This document shows, in pieces, positions 47,463-58,563 of a DNA stretch of 64,000 bases. Under the pieces are notes generated by a model, which was not told where the DNA came from, made no database searches, and saw nothing but the letters and a program-made list of their open reading frames with translations. Positions within the stretch are counted from its first letter, which is position 1, and each line of letters starts with the position of its first letter. Made by a program: the position numbers and the translations under genes. The stretch comes from Lunularia cruciata (taxonomy: Eukaryota; Streptophyta; Marchantiopsida; Lunulariales; Lunulariaceae), in contig OX419757.1 of NCBI GenBank assembly GCA_948567375.1, positions 3,720,001-3,784,000 on the forward strand, in the 5' to 3' direction.

Positions 47463-48025
47463 TGTGGCACTTTAGAGTCTATGTATGACTTATGTGTGAG
47501 TTGTGCTTCTATAGTGAATGATGTTGACAGCGATGAATGTTGTGTAGCGATGTATGTTGTGTAGCGATGTATATACGCACAATAGTTGTCACGCCATTTG
47601 TAGTTCCGCATCTAGATGCTTGGACACTGGAGTTCTAGTGATAGTAGTTAGAGTTATTCTAGCAGTTTCTCAAAGACGGTTAGATTTTGTGTTTGGGGTA
47701 CTGACTTCATGGTAGAGCCCACCATCACTTTGCACCGTTCGCACCATCGAGTGTAGCGTCAGTGGGACCATTAGGGTTTCAATGCTAGCTCGAGTCTAGG
47801 GGGTATAGTTTTGAAGTGAGCTCCAAAGAGCTCACTTCTCTGATGTTGAGCCTTCGAGTTCCTGGCTATGGTGGACAGAGGCCGGCGAGTGTCACCTGGA
47901 TTCTCTATGCTTGAGTGGGTGTGGCTTGACTGTAATCAGTGCCCAGTTGTTGGCAGTTTATAGAGTGACAGATCAAGTATTGATCTGAGTTGAGTTGAGT
48001 TGAGAGTGGTAAGCAATCTGATTAT
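47463..48025 (+). repeat. 3' LTR of element 2
   Basis: It begins TGTGGCACTTTAG after the polypurine tract and ends with 'gcaatctgattat'. Its right ~440 bp match the 5' LTR at 38,167-38,615. Its first ~124 bp are absent from the 5' LTR but reappear right after this LTR. Confidence 0.75.
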
Positions 48026-48129
48026 TGTGGCACTTTAGAGTCTATGTATGACTTATGTGTGAGTTGTGCTTCTATAGTGTATGATGTTGACAGCGATGTG
48101 TGTTGTGTAGCGATGTATATACGTACAAC
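48026..48129 (+). repeat. Second copy of the LTR head
   Basis: TGTGGCACTTTAGAGTC through 'gatgtatatacg' repeats 47,463-47,580, apart from a ~20-bp internal unit. It looks like the start of another LTR joined end to end with the first and then cut off. Confidence 0.8.
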
Positions 48130-48160
48130 ATATGATACATGGTGCTTAGAACTTACTTTC

Positions 48161-48583
48161 TGTAATACCAAGAGTTAGCCATATGATCTAGATGGGAAAT
48201 TCGGTTTGGTAACATCTAGAATGATATTATACATGATGGTCAAAATAGATCAGATAGAAGTATTCCCCCCTCCAACGGAGGAAAGGTTTGCATTCCTTCC
48301 CCCCTGCTTTGTCTCATCGAGAGCTTTCCAATGGTACCTTAAAGTGATTTTGAGATTCCTACAGGAAGATTCCTAAAAGATTCCCTCTGGTCAAAGCTTG
48401 TTTGACCAACCAGATAGGACCTAGACCAGACATGTCACCCATCCAAGTAAGTAATCCAAGGGTGGAGCTTGCTGACATGTCACCTATCTATGTCCCTAAT
48501 CCTATGGTGGAGCTTCCTTGGAGGAGATCCTCTTTGCCTATATAAAAAGAGAAGGTGTCCTTTGGGGCATCGAATGTTTGAGC
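48161..48583 (+). mobile_element. Solo LTR fragment of family 1
   Basis: Begins exactly at the family 1 LTR start (TGTAATACCAAGAG) and follows it in plus orientation, with gaps, through the TATA box (CTATATAAAAAGAG at about 48,539-48,552), until similarity stops near 48,583. The last ~80 bp of the LTR are missing or replaced. Confidence 0.85.
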
Positions 48584-50299
48584 GTGCAATTTATATTTTC
48601 TCTCTTCTCTCTTATATCTAGATAAATTAATACTAGAAATGAAATAGTAATTCCAAGTAAATATATCTATTTCTCAAGCATTAAAATTAATATCTAAATT
48701 TTGAAAAGCAAGAAAAGCTATTTTAGATTAGTTATGACTAAAATATTATCATGATCATTTTCCACTAAAAATAAATTATATATCTTTATAATTTATTATA
48801 TATCTTTAAAAGATAAGTAAAGAGATGAAGAAGAGGTTTAAAAGTAAATAAAAAATACAATCAAAAGTAGAGTGAAGCGTGATATCTCTTAAGCTTCAAA
48901 TCCACTATGGTAGAAGAAAGTCTATTATTTTAGAGGAAAATTGATATAATAAGGATGTATGATTGTCATAACAAGACCATAAGGAATGCTTATTCATGTT
49001 TGTAATAATCCCATGATAATTTTATAGATTTTTACAAGTGGTAAAAATAGATCAATATAAATTTTTTACTTCAAAAAAAGACACTATATTAATAAATATT
49101 TATAAACTATCTTTCTCTAAAGTCAAAATTTGTATAAATCATTGTAAATGAGTAATGTTTGTAATTTTTGAGAACTGTTTTGACATATTTTATAGAATTA
49201 AACCATAATCTCTTTCTAATTATCATTACTATCAAATAATTATAATTTTTATTATAGTAGATATATAACCTAGTAATCTTGCAATAAACTTAGTGAAATC
49301 TATATTATTGAGAAAGATAAAATACACCTAACAAAAGAGTAAAGTGTGTAATGAGTAAAAAGTTAAAAATCAAAATGAAATATTTTAAGAACCATAATAA
49401 AAGGATTTAGCACTAGAATGAAGTATTAAGCAAAAGTATGAGTTTTAAGGAATTTCTTATCCATGCACATCAATAGACAAAAGTAGATTATAGTATCTAA
49501 AAAATCCTTCATTAACATATTGAAATTTATATCTTTTCTATTCAATTAGATTTCATCATGATATTGAGGATATTTAATTATTGGATTTTTAATTTAATAC
49601 TCTCACCTACAGTAGGAGAGTTTTGGCATTGAGCGTGTAAAGTTTATTACAAAAGCGAAATCATCTTAGTTTTATCAAAGAGTGCAGAAGTTGAACTACT
49701 ATGAAGAAGAGCTAGAGGTGGAATGATACGAATATGAATAAGTTACTATTTCTATATTTAAAAGTAGAGGAGATCAAGTAGAGGGAAGGAAAGCAAAACA
49801 ATACCAAGGGGCTCCTTTATCCTATTCTTTACAAATTCTTTTATTAGTATAAATTGGACTATAACTCTTTTTCTTTATCTATCAGATATTATCATATTAA
49901 GTGAAAGACAATTTAATTTTTATTTAATATAAGATTTGATCATAAAAGGGACAACTTAGTGATTTGATTTGTTAGATTTTCTTACATTATTGCAAAATTT
50001 GGATAAGAAAAAATTAAATTTTAGTTATGAAAACAAAGATGGGATCATTAACTATAGAACATGAACAAAGGACATAAAATTATGTTCTTGGTCATTTTTA
50101 TTAAATTTTATTTTTTTGGACAGAAAATTTTAATGTAAAAGAATAAAAGAATATTATCTCTTTATATAAATCAATTTTATTATGAAACTTCACCCTTGCG
50201 ATTGATACGCTTATTACATTTTTATAAGATATGAGCAAAAATCCAAGATACAAGTTAATAATACTTCCTAAGATAGAAAAAAATACAACCACATAGAAC
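48584..50299. other. AT-rich stretch without gene
   Basis: Very AT-rich with no open frame worth calling and no recognisable transposon domain. Confidence 0.6.
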
Positions 50300-50390
50300 A
50301 CATGAAGATGGAAAGACTCCATAAGGGTACGATGGGTTCTTCTCACCCTTACGAGGAACAAAAAGGTAAAGAGGGACTAGGCCCCAAGAT
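50300..50390 (-). mobile_element. Diverged non-LTR element tail
   Basis: Segments 'atgaagatggaaagactcc', 'aaaaaggtaaa' and 'gactaggcccc' line up with the 3' UTR of the adjacent full element in the same orientation. It is an older, more mutated short copy lying about 40 bp from that element's 3' end. Confidence 0.6.
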
Positions 50391-50551
50391 TAGAATGTGA
50401 GATAATTAACATATTGAGATAAGAAAAAAGAAAAAAGGCGACCGCGTAGGAAAAATGAAGGATGGGAAGACCCCATCAAGCCGTACAAGGGAGAGACAAA
50501 AAAAGGTAACAGGGGGCTAAGCCCCAATAGAGTCTGTATGAGAAATCTGCC

Positions 50552-51275
50552 CTACGCACCTAAGATATCCGAGCTATGCAAGTCGTACGGTCTACACACA
50601 ACTGGAGCATCCGAAGAAACATCACCTAATGTGATTGCTCTCCTATGGATTGCACCAGCCACTGCCCTCTGTAGAGCAATGGATACACACTGTCTAAAGT
50701 AAGCTACAAAGTATGAGAGTGAGAGTGGTACCCCCTGACGCCTAACATGATAAGCTCTCGCGCACTCCCTGACAAATGTGTCAAATGTCGTGTCCATCGC
50801 TCCATATAACTCCAAGGCTAGAGGAACAAAGAGGTGACCTCGCTGCATGCCCCTATACTTGGAGACCTTGCGACCTGCTGCTGCACTCGCCGCCCATCCA
50901 GGGGGATGGGTAATCACTCCCTCCAAACTTGTATCTCGCCTAAGGTCCGTCACCACGACATCCGCTACTGTCACCTGATCATCTCGGACCAAGCATAAGT
51001 CTGCCCTGACACGTGTCGTCTGCAACGCATACGAACGCTCCCTCCAAGCCAAGTATCCACTCTCTTGTGCCATAGCAAACACTATGTCTCTAATGGCATC
51101 ATGGGTAGCTATCCTCTGTCCTCCAAAAGGACACCGTGTCATGTGGACCGCTGCTGCATCTAGTGTAGAACCACACTCACAAGTGAGTAGTGAAGATGCA
51201 GATGGGTGGACCAAACCTAGGCAAAACCTCATCGCTGTAGAGAAAGTAGCCGGTGCGAGTCAGAATGCATGGTCG
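50552..51275 (-). pseudogene. C-terminal CCHC and restriction-like endonuclease of the non-LTR element
   Basis: Begins MRFCLGLVHP (ATG at 51,232), though similarity in this frame extends about 40 bases upstream past an in-frame TGA. The zinc motif CECGSTLDAAAVHMTRC (C-x-C-x9-H-x4-C) is followed by the endonuclease core: RADLCLVRDDQ and VADVVVTD, giving the spaced Asp residues of the PD-D/E fold used by R2-type elements to nick target DNA. The domain order after RT is diagnostic of this class. Confidence 0.82.
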
Positions 51276-51289
51276 AGCTAGGATCCATG

Positions 51290-52200
51290 AGCCTGCACCC
51301 TTGCCGGAGCAAGAGCGTAGACGTGCTCTAGTAGCCTGAGGAATGGACGAGTCAACTAAGAGAGAATGTAACGTATGCTCACACTATCGCTCCATCAAGG
51401 AAGACTGTAGACCTCTAGTCCAATCTGACGATAGTGAAGCAAACGGTGGAAAACCCTCTCGTGCTCGTGGAGATAGACTATCTCTCATCTGCCGTAATAA
51501 CACCTGGAGAGAAAAGGATCCTCCCTCCACCTCTGTCACATAAGCCTCCAAAACCGGCCTATCAGCAACCACAAAACGAGAGGCAAGTAGGGGTGCCGAG
51601 AGAGCCCAACTACCCAAAAACGCTATAGGTGCCATCTCCTCCATAGAAAGCAAGCCAACCCCACCACATGAGATTGGTAGAGCCGTCTGTCTACGTGCCA
51701 AATCCCCTGTCACACACTCAAAAGTCCTTGGTCCAATAATATCACCAAAGACTCCCATAATCCTCCTATCAAATGCTCTCAGACGTGATAGGAAGGACGA
51801 TGAGGGAGGAACTGTACGGATGAGGTAGGATGGTCGACGAGCAATACTGGAAGAGAGTATACCAAATGCCACCTGCGGATCTCCTAGTAATGGAAGGTCA
51901 TCCACATGGAGAACATCCTCTGCAAGGGCAGCGTCCAAGAAGCGTGTGACAAAATCCTCCGATCCTACTGGCACTCCAAGAACACGAAGTCCCTCTGTGG
52001 ATGTGATACACCCCTCTGGAAGCTCAAGGTGGGGAGAGATACCTAAAGGGGACCATGCCCTACACTTTGACACCTTGACTCTCAAGCCTACTAGATGTAG
52101 CTCGGTAGTCAAGTAGTCAAAGGCCTGCCTAATCTGATCTATAGGGCCTACGATGTGTGTATCATCTACCAAGGATGGAAATACACAACCTGGCATGGCC
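51290..52200 (-). pseudogene. Second half of reverse transcriptase of the non-LTR element
   Basis: The frame resumes at MPGCVFPSLVDDTHIVGP. The catalytic Asp pair (codons at 52,161-52,166) sits in LVDD rather than the usual YADD or FADD. The thumb and linker follow, ending at a TAG near 51,384. Similarity in this frame seems to go on for ~30 codons, to an SCSGKGAGSW segment, before a frame change near 51,280. Confidence 0.82.
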
Positions 52201-53676
52201 CAAAGTAGTAGACAGGAGAGCTCTAAAGTGAGCCATGGCAAATAAGGGCCCCCCCAAAGGATCTCCCTGACGTGTACCAACAGCTGACTCCAAGACGGTG
52301 ACTCCCTCCTGTGAACCACCATGCTGGTAGTAAAGGGAAGCAGGAGAGCCATAAAAAGACCGCACAAAAGGAATGAGACTCGCCAAGGATCCACCAGCCT
52401 CCCTAAGCTCTCTAAAGATGGATGCACGTGAGACGCTATTAAAAGCGTTCTCAACATCCACCTGTAGGACGACCCACTCCGGATGGATATCTAGGAGTGC
52501 TCTAATGCCTAAAGATATAGCCTCACATCCTCCAAGTGTAGCTACTCCAAACTGATGTGGACTAAGGTGCTGTCGAAAGTGAGAACGATGCTGAAGGACA
52601 ATTGTACGACTGACCAAACGCAAAAAGATCTCTCCAATAGCAATCGGTCTAATGCCTCCCGTGTCCTTCTTGATCGCGAGAAGTCGACTAGCACCTAAGA
52701 CCCGACTAACAGACATAGGAATATCTCCTCTCGCTACTGCTGCAGCCACCTGAAACAACTTGGTAAAACCACTAGAAGGATCATCTGCCTGGAAGCAATC
52801 TCTAAGGTGCTCATAAACCATCCCTGACAAGCCTCCTGAGGAAAGGCGAGGGGCAGTGCACAATGCTTGTGCAAATAGTGACCTATCAAGACATAAAGGC
52901 TGCTCAGGCTGATAATCTAAGACCTCTAGTGGTAGTCCCTCTACTGCTATAGGATGCAATGAGCGTAGGGAAGAGATGGTCTCATCAGTAGGACTCGCTA
53001 TAGACAAAGGGTGTAGCGCTCGTGCTGCTCTACTAAACTCTCCCACCTGATCCAATGTCCTATATCGTCGTAATCGAGTGGAATCTGTGGTATCCTGTGG
53101 CAATGTCTGTCTCCTAAATCGTGTAGCCCTAACAGACTCCTCCTGAAGGGCTGCCCAATCCCCCGCTCGGAATCGACGAAATCTAGCCGCCACCTCTCTA
53201 TGCCCCGCACGTCCCCCTCTAGCATAACGAAGACACCATCGAGGGAGTAGGAGGAATAGGAACCACGCTAACTCGTCCAAGGGATCACGTGCCAAACGAT
53301 CCAGTGGTAGGCGAAAAGCCTGTCTAGCCTCATCATGGAGTGTGCGGGGTAGCCTATGGAATAGACGTGGACATGGAAAACTAGTCTCAAATAACCCCAA
53401 AATGCAGCCCGCCTGAGAAGCTAACCACTCCCACGACTCGATCGGTATCCCTGGAACGATCAACAAAGGTATAGAAGAAGCGTGCGTAATCCCGAGTGTC
53501 ACTGCTGTCGATGTGGTCGCTCGTCTCACGTGTGCATCCCAAGTGGTCCAATCATAGTCCTTGTGCATCCTTCCCACATGGGTCTTTGCACCTTGCGAGG
53601 TAAAGCGTCGGTGACACACCGGGCATGGTGTATCCCGACCCGCTCTAGGCGACCCCACATGGGAAGGTGTAGCCAT
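52190..53676 (-). pseudogene. N-terminal zinc finger and first half of reverse transcriptase
   Basis: The likely start is MATPSHVGSPR at 53,676; an in-frame ATG at 53,790 exists but precedes no conserved segment. Residues ~17-37 form a C2H2 finger, CPVCHRRF...H...H (C-x2-C-x11-H-x4-H), the DNA-binding finger type found in R2-like elements. RT motifs: KKDTGGIRPIAIGE, LQVDVENAFNSVSR (first catalytic Asp) and VGTRQGDPLGGPLF. The frame is lost near 52,195-52,215, just before the DD motif. Confidence 0.88.
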
Positions 53677-53783
53677 GGCTAGCACAAGAATAGTGATAAT
53701 AACACATGATACTCCTCTCCATATCTCCCCATATCTGCAAAACCACAACCCCTCACATCCCAACTCACATAAGAAAACAATCT

Positions 53784-54030
53784 CTCTCAACCCTAAAATC
53801 TATAAACTCTCATAACTTTCAATTTCCATCTCCAAAATTTCAAATTAAATTCCCATGGAACTTAATCATGAAAACCAAGAGATTAGAAATGAAAATTCAC
53901 AACCCATCACTCTCAATGTATAATGATCACTCTCAACCCTAAAAAAGCTAAAAAATTTCATAACTTTCTACTCCATTCTCCATAGTCTTCAATCTAGGTG
54001 CCAATGGAACTGAAATTGAAAAACGAAGAG
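53784..54030. repeat. Diverged direct repeat in the non-LTR element leader
   Basis: Two ~105-bp blocks (about 53,784-53,890 and 53,925-54,030) share 'ctctcaaccctaaaa', 'tcataacttt' and 'caatggaact' at equal spacing. Repeated 5' leaders often hold the internal promoter in non-LTR elements, which would be inference here. Confidence 0.55.
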
Positions 54031-54144
54031 AATAGTCTATTCACTCGTAGGCTACATGCTAGAGCTAATGAGATAGGGTGATCATTATTGAAATAAAAAA
54101 TATATTTTTTAATAATTAATTAATTTTTATTAATTATATTAATT

Positions 54145-54250
54145 GAATGAAGAAAGGCGACCACGTAGTAAAAATGAAGGATGAAGATCACATCAACCTT
54201 ACCAGGAAGAGGAACAAAAAAATGTAACATGGGGCTAAGCCCCATGTTAC
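54145..54250 (-). mobile_element. 5'-truncated non-LTR element tail with extended hairpin
   Basis: The block 'aaaggcgaccacgtag' through 'ggggctaagcccc' matches the 3' UTR of the neighbouring element in the same orientation. The family hairpin has been extended to 13-bp arms around one base (54,224-54,250), from GTAACATGGGGCT to its complement. Confidence 0.8.
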
Positions 54251-54251
54251 T

Positions 54252-54272
54252 TTTAGGGTTTAGGGATTAGGG
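54252..54272 (+). repeat. Short interstitial telomere-type repeat
   Basis: Two perfect plant-type telomere units TTTAGGG followed by ATTAGGG and then TTAAACCCC, immediately next to the truncated non-LTR tail. Only three units, so chance or a repair filler is possible. Confidence 0.55.
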
Positions 54273-57199
54273 TTAAACCCCAATATTTAATGAATCATTA
54301 ATGTAAAATTTGATGAGATTTTCTCATTTTTCATGTTTTTTGTGTAATTATTTTTTAATCATATTGTCATATATATTTAAAATATTTTTTTATAATTTAA
54401 AGTATAATCTTGATTCAAATATTTAAATATTTTAATAATAATATTTATTTATTTTAACAACAATATATATTTATTTTATTTTTAATTATAAATTATAAAT
54501 ATTTTATGTATAATAATTAAAATTAAAATTAAATAAAATAATTAAAATATATAATAAATTTATTATACAAAACATAAATACTTAAAATTATATGTTTTAT
54601 TTTAAAATTAATAAAAAATATTATAATATTCATAAATTATTCATCAAATATTTACCGAATATATATATAATACGATATATAGATACATACGAGAGATGCT
54701 TGCTTGATAAGATCTTTCCGTCCTTTGTGTTTTGTATACGTTCGCTCTTTTCTCCGCCATTATTAACTATATTTATGTTAATATACGTTAAATCCAAATT
54801 TCCACCAGAGAGTCCAGCTTTGATTCAGCTTTAGCTCTGGAGTAGAATTTGTTTCCAATACCCGGTATATCTCCTCCAACCTATCTAGACCTCGTTTCGC
54901 ACAACTAAATTCTAATAGTTCCAGATTTTTTTAAGCAATCCAAACAAAGTACACAGAAACGCAGATTCCTCGGATATGGAAATGTAATGGGAATTCCTCT
55001 TTCGAGAGAGTCCTCAACAAGACTGTCCTTAATAAACTGGGCGGAATAGCGAAATCGAGTTCGTAAGTGAGTCACTCCAGGAGATGCAATTCTTCTGTTG
55101 TTTGATATCAGTGCACGTCGGGCTTATGTGTGTAGATGATTTGCGTCGCTGTAGGTTTCGTTCTAAGGACTGTCTGAATCATGGTTGATTGCTTTTAGAT
55201 TCACTGCACAAGTATAGGTACTTGCAACGAATAAAGGGACAGGGAGAGGATGGCAGGCTTGTGGTTACTAATTTACAGAGTTTGGGGAGCTTAGTTTTGG
55301 CGTAGTGGAATAGATTTTACGTGCAACTGATACGGAGATTATTTCTTGGAAGTTTCGTTTCTCTCAGGTGGGTCATTTCTAGTAAATTAAGGACTCTGTC
55401 ATCACTTACTTCCTAGCTGCATACATAATTGTAAATTGAATTGCAACTGTAATGATGTCTAGAATGTGCTCAAAGTTCTTCTTCGACGTTTTGTTATCGA
55501 CCTTCTCAATTTGACCTTCAATTTCTGTCTCTTTTGGTTTGCTCAACTGGTTTTTGCAGTAGTATAATCGTAGTTATGCAGTGTGGGTTCTGGCTGTTTC
55601 TCTTCTTGGGTGTAAAGCGAACCAATCGCTTGAAAATTCCAGCTATGCCAAAAGAATTGTTAAGCCAGGTTAGACATAGTCTACATAGTAACCTCTTACT
55701 GCGTCTCGACGTGGGTTGTGTCGAGTCGCCTCTCTCTTACTGAGCTTTGTTATAGACTGTCAATTGCACGGGTAGAACCACCAAACAATGAATATTATTC
55801 TCGTAGTTTAACCATGTTCAAGTTTATGAGGTGAGTTCCTTCAGCAATCAGGTTCAGTCCCCATTGGCCATGGCCACAAGAATTTCTCACTGTCTTTTGT
55901 CGACATTGCTATTCTCATGTCACTCAGGTGGGTTACCCGGCAATTTACGCGCATGCTCTGTTGGTGAGTCTACTGCTGTAGCAGGATGGCAGGCTTAATA
56001 GCTGGACCAGGCTGCTGCTCGATGGTGGCGACCGCGAGGGGGTCGGTGCTCAATTGGAAAACAGATGGAGCCGTTTCCCATCAGGACCGTGTTCGGATAA
56101 CCACACCACGACTCACTCTCGGGTAATCCTCTGCTGCACTTTGTGCAACGTTGTTAAGCCTAATGTCTTCCAAGCCCTATTTAACATATTAACAACCATC
56201 CCATTGCACAATCAACAGGATGAATTAGATTTCATTTCATCTCCTATTCGCATATTTGTTAGTCAGTTCTGCTTTCATTTTATTGCCATTTCATCTACAT
56301 TCCATTTGCATTTAATGAGTTCTGGATCCCCCGTTCCTCGAACAGCTTCTGCTCCCATTTTTTAAAATATCAGCAGGATGCTGCTGAACCGCTATTCCTC
56401 TCTAGTCACGAATGAAATCTCCTTTTTCTCTTCAAGTCCCAGTTCATTATTACTTACATGGACAACTGTCCAAACAATTTTGTATTCGTTTATAGACACT
56501 TCTACATTCAAACTCTGCTCAAAAAACTCCATCCTCCTTCAGCTACTTACAAACTCACATAGATTCCGCAACAACAGCTTTTGCTTTTTAATAATACCTT
56601 CAATGCTACTCACGGATTTCGAAACTCCCAGGTTACCGATTGACTCCCCTCCGCCCTTAGGTTTGCGGCTGGACAACCTACGTCCCTCCCCGAACTGTCA
56701 CGATGGCTGAGCTCATTCTTCAAAGCCGTATTACCAACAGTATGCTCTCTGGAGGGATGAGTTCCTATGAGTAGGACTTGTGGTCGACACCTGCTGGATC
56801 TTGTACGGTTTTTCTGGATTTCCCATTCTACTCGAGAAGGTGCAAGGACTACGCAAACCACCGTCCACTACTTCTCGCGGGAAATATTCATTGAAGACTA
56901 TCATGCCACCCTCGAGAAAGTTGTTTTCCTAATTTTGACTTTACCACACTGTATACAAAGATTCACCTGAACAACTCACAAGAAGGTTGGCTACTTTCAT
57001 CCGAGCCTATTTTTCAATATAGGTTCCCTCTCAACTGGGAGTCGAGTTAGTAGTCGAGCCTTCTGCCCTCGACTTCAAATACAGATGGCTCAAAAGCAAA
57101 TGTAACATTTCTCCTTCGGCGAAACACCTCAAGTTCATGGCTGCTTATCAGCTTTCTCGTGAAGATAAAAGGAATTCCTATGGGTATACCTGGTGCGGT

Positions 57200-57888
57200 C
57201 CTTGTGGCTATCTTTCCTTATAACCTAGGAACTTGACTTCATCCGCAGATTACTTGATGCTATAGATTTCGACTTACTGAGCCATCTGTCCGGAGTTTGG
57301 AGATACATAAACCATCTTCTAGCCCCGGGTTTCGATCTCTGTAACTTTCAGGACTTCATGTATAAGGATGACACTGCCAGAGGAGGTGGGATCTATCCCA
57401 AACATTCCTGCGAATTAGTCCGAACTCACTTTGGAATACATTGTGATTACCTCGACGGTAGAATTACTCAGGATGACTTCCACATCTTCGTCTCCATCTA
57501 CGGTAAGAAAGAGCTTCCTCATTTTGCTCTCATTAAGGCCATCTCGCTGCCTCACGTTCTTTCGGATATCTTCTCCTAGAGCAAATTGGAGATTTTGAAA
57601 TCAGAGTCCGAGAGATACAGGAGGGTATGTAATTCTAAAAAGTCGTACCTTGCTCCGTGTAGAAAACTTGTAGATAGCTTTGTCTCTGAACACTACCCTC
57701 TTCACCTCATTTGCAAAAAGTTTCGCTTAGTTTTCCACAAAGAGAAAGACATCCAAGGTTACCTGGTTCTTAGAGTCTACAGAGGTTTAAGAACTCTGTT
57801 CTCTCACCGGCGGGGAGCTCTGTCCGACAACCTCGAAACTCCTCCTATTTGTATAATACGGAAGTTTTCTCTTAAACCTGTCTTTTAA
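57200..57888 (+). pseudogene. Decayed coding-like stretch, family unknown
   Basis: One frame stays open from about 57,220 to 57,888 except for a TAG at 57,577, giving ~220 residues with protein-like composition (ELDFIRRLLDAIDFDLLSH, RYINHLLAPGFDLCNF, DDFHIFVSIYGKKELPHF, then ICKKFRLVFHKEKDI). I do not recognise it. It could be a relic of a transposon or a duplicated gene piece. The dispersed repeats on both sides favour a mobile origin. Confidence 0.3.
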
Positions 57889-58563
57889 TATAATTCATAT
57901 TCTGTATTCTGTATAATAAGGATGCTTGCTGTTTACCTGCACAGGACTTACTCGGTTTTACAGCCCCTCTCCCTCACATCACCCCGCGCAGACAATGTCT
58001 CATTCTCTCACACTCCTCGAATGCTATCTCTCGCTCTACCTACTCTTCACGATCTGTTTCCTCTGCACGTATCTCTCTTGCTCATACTATGTTTCTCACT
58101 AGCATCTTGCGATTCTGCTTGTTTGCTTCTCTACTAGTCGATGTTTTCTTTCAGGTATTCCATCGTGCATCCTTTCCTTGCTCGTGCTTCCTAATCTGCA
58201 TCCTTTCCTGTGCATGATTTGTATTCTGCATTTTCAATTCCCATTTTCTTCCAATTTCTTCCATACCACCTCCAGGGGACCATTTATTCTTTCGGCTCTA
58301 CAGATGCTTCTACATGGCCTTGCTGGTTTCTGCATAAGTTCCATTGTTTCCTTACTTCTCACTGCTACCGTTTTTTAGCAACTGAGTTTGCCTTGGCACT
58401 CATGAGCTCTCGAACAGGAACTCGGTACCAGGGGTACTGACATTCGCTCAGCTACTTCCGCACTGCGTTTGGCACTGATGAAGTCGTACGTGCTTTTGTG
58501 CACACTTACTATGACCGCCTTCTGCTTCCTTCAGTTGTTTAGTGTTTTAGGACTCATGCGTTC

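Larger units (their letters stand above)
38167..48025 (+). mobile_element. Ty3/gypsy LTR retrotransposon 2 encoding a C5-DNA methyltransferase and a PHD-like finger
   Basis: A ~9.9-kb element on the plus strand. Order: LTR, ~1.5 kb leader, gag with zinc knuckles, protease, cytosine-5 DNA methyltransferase, RT, RNase H, integrase, PHD-like C-terminus, polypurine tract, LTR. The coding part is split by 26 stops (17 TAG, 9 TGA, no TAA) and two frame changes (near 41.17 and 44.60 kb), so it is a dead copy. Methyltransferase-bearing Ty3 elements are known from charophyte algae. The combination with a terminal PHD-like finger is not one I know to be described. Confidence 0.93.
50431..54086 (-). mobile_element. 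Non-LTR retrotransposon of the restriction-like-endonuclease class (R2/R4/CRE-like)
   Basis: A ~3.6-kb element on the minus strand: 5' leader with a diverged direct repeat, C2H2 finger, reverse transcriptase, CCHC plus restriction-like endonuclease, then a short 3' UTR with a GGGGCTAAGCCCC hairpin ending in GCGGTCGCC. A possible target duplication (ATTGAGATAAGAAAA at 50,413, ATTGAAATAAAAAAT at 54,087; three differences) gives the limits, but this is weak. Two frame changes and two in-frame stops make this copy defective. It is far less decayed than the LTR elements. Confidence 0.88.

Noticed and set aside
47587-48025. LTR of element 2 starting at TGTCACGCC
   Set aside because: No purine tract precedes it and no target duplication flanks it. 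The start at TGTGGCAC after a polypurine tract is better, though not proven.
53482-53942. Plus-strand frames overlapping the non-LTR element start
   Set aside because: Antisense shadows of the zinc-finger region; no motif.
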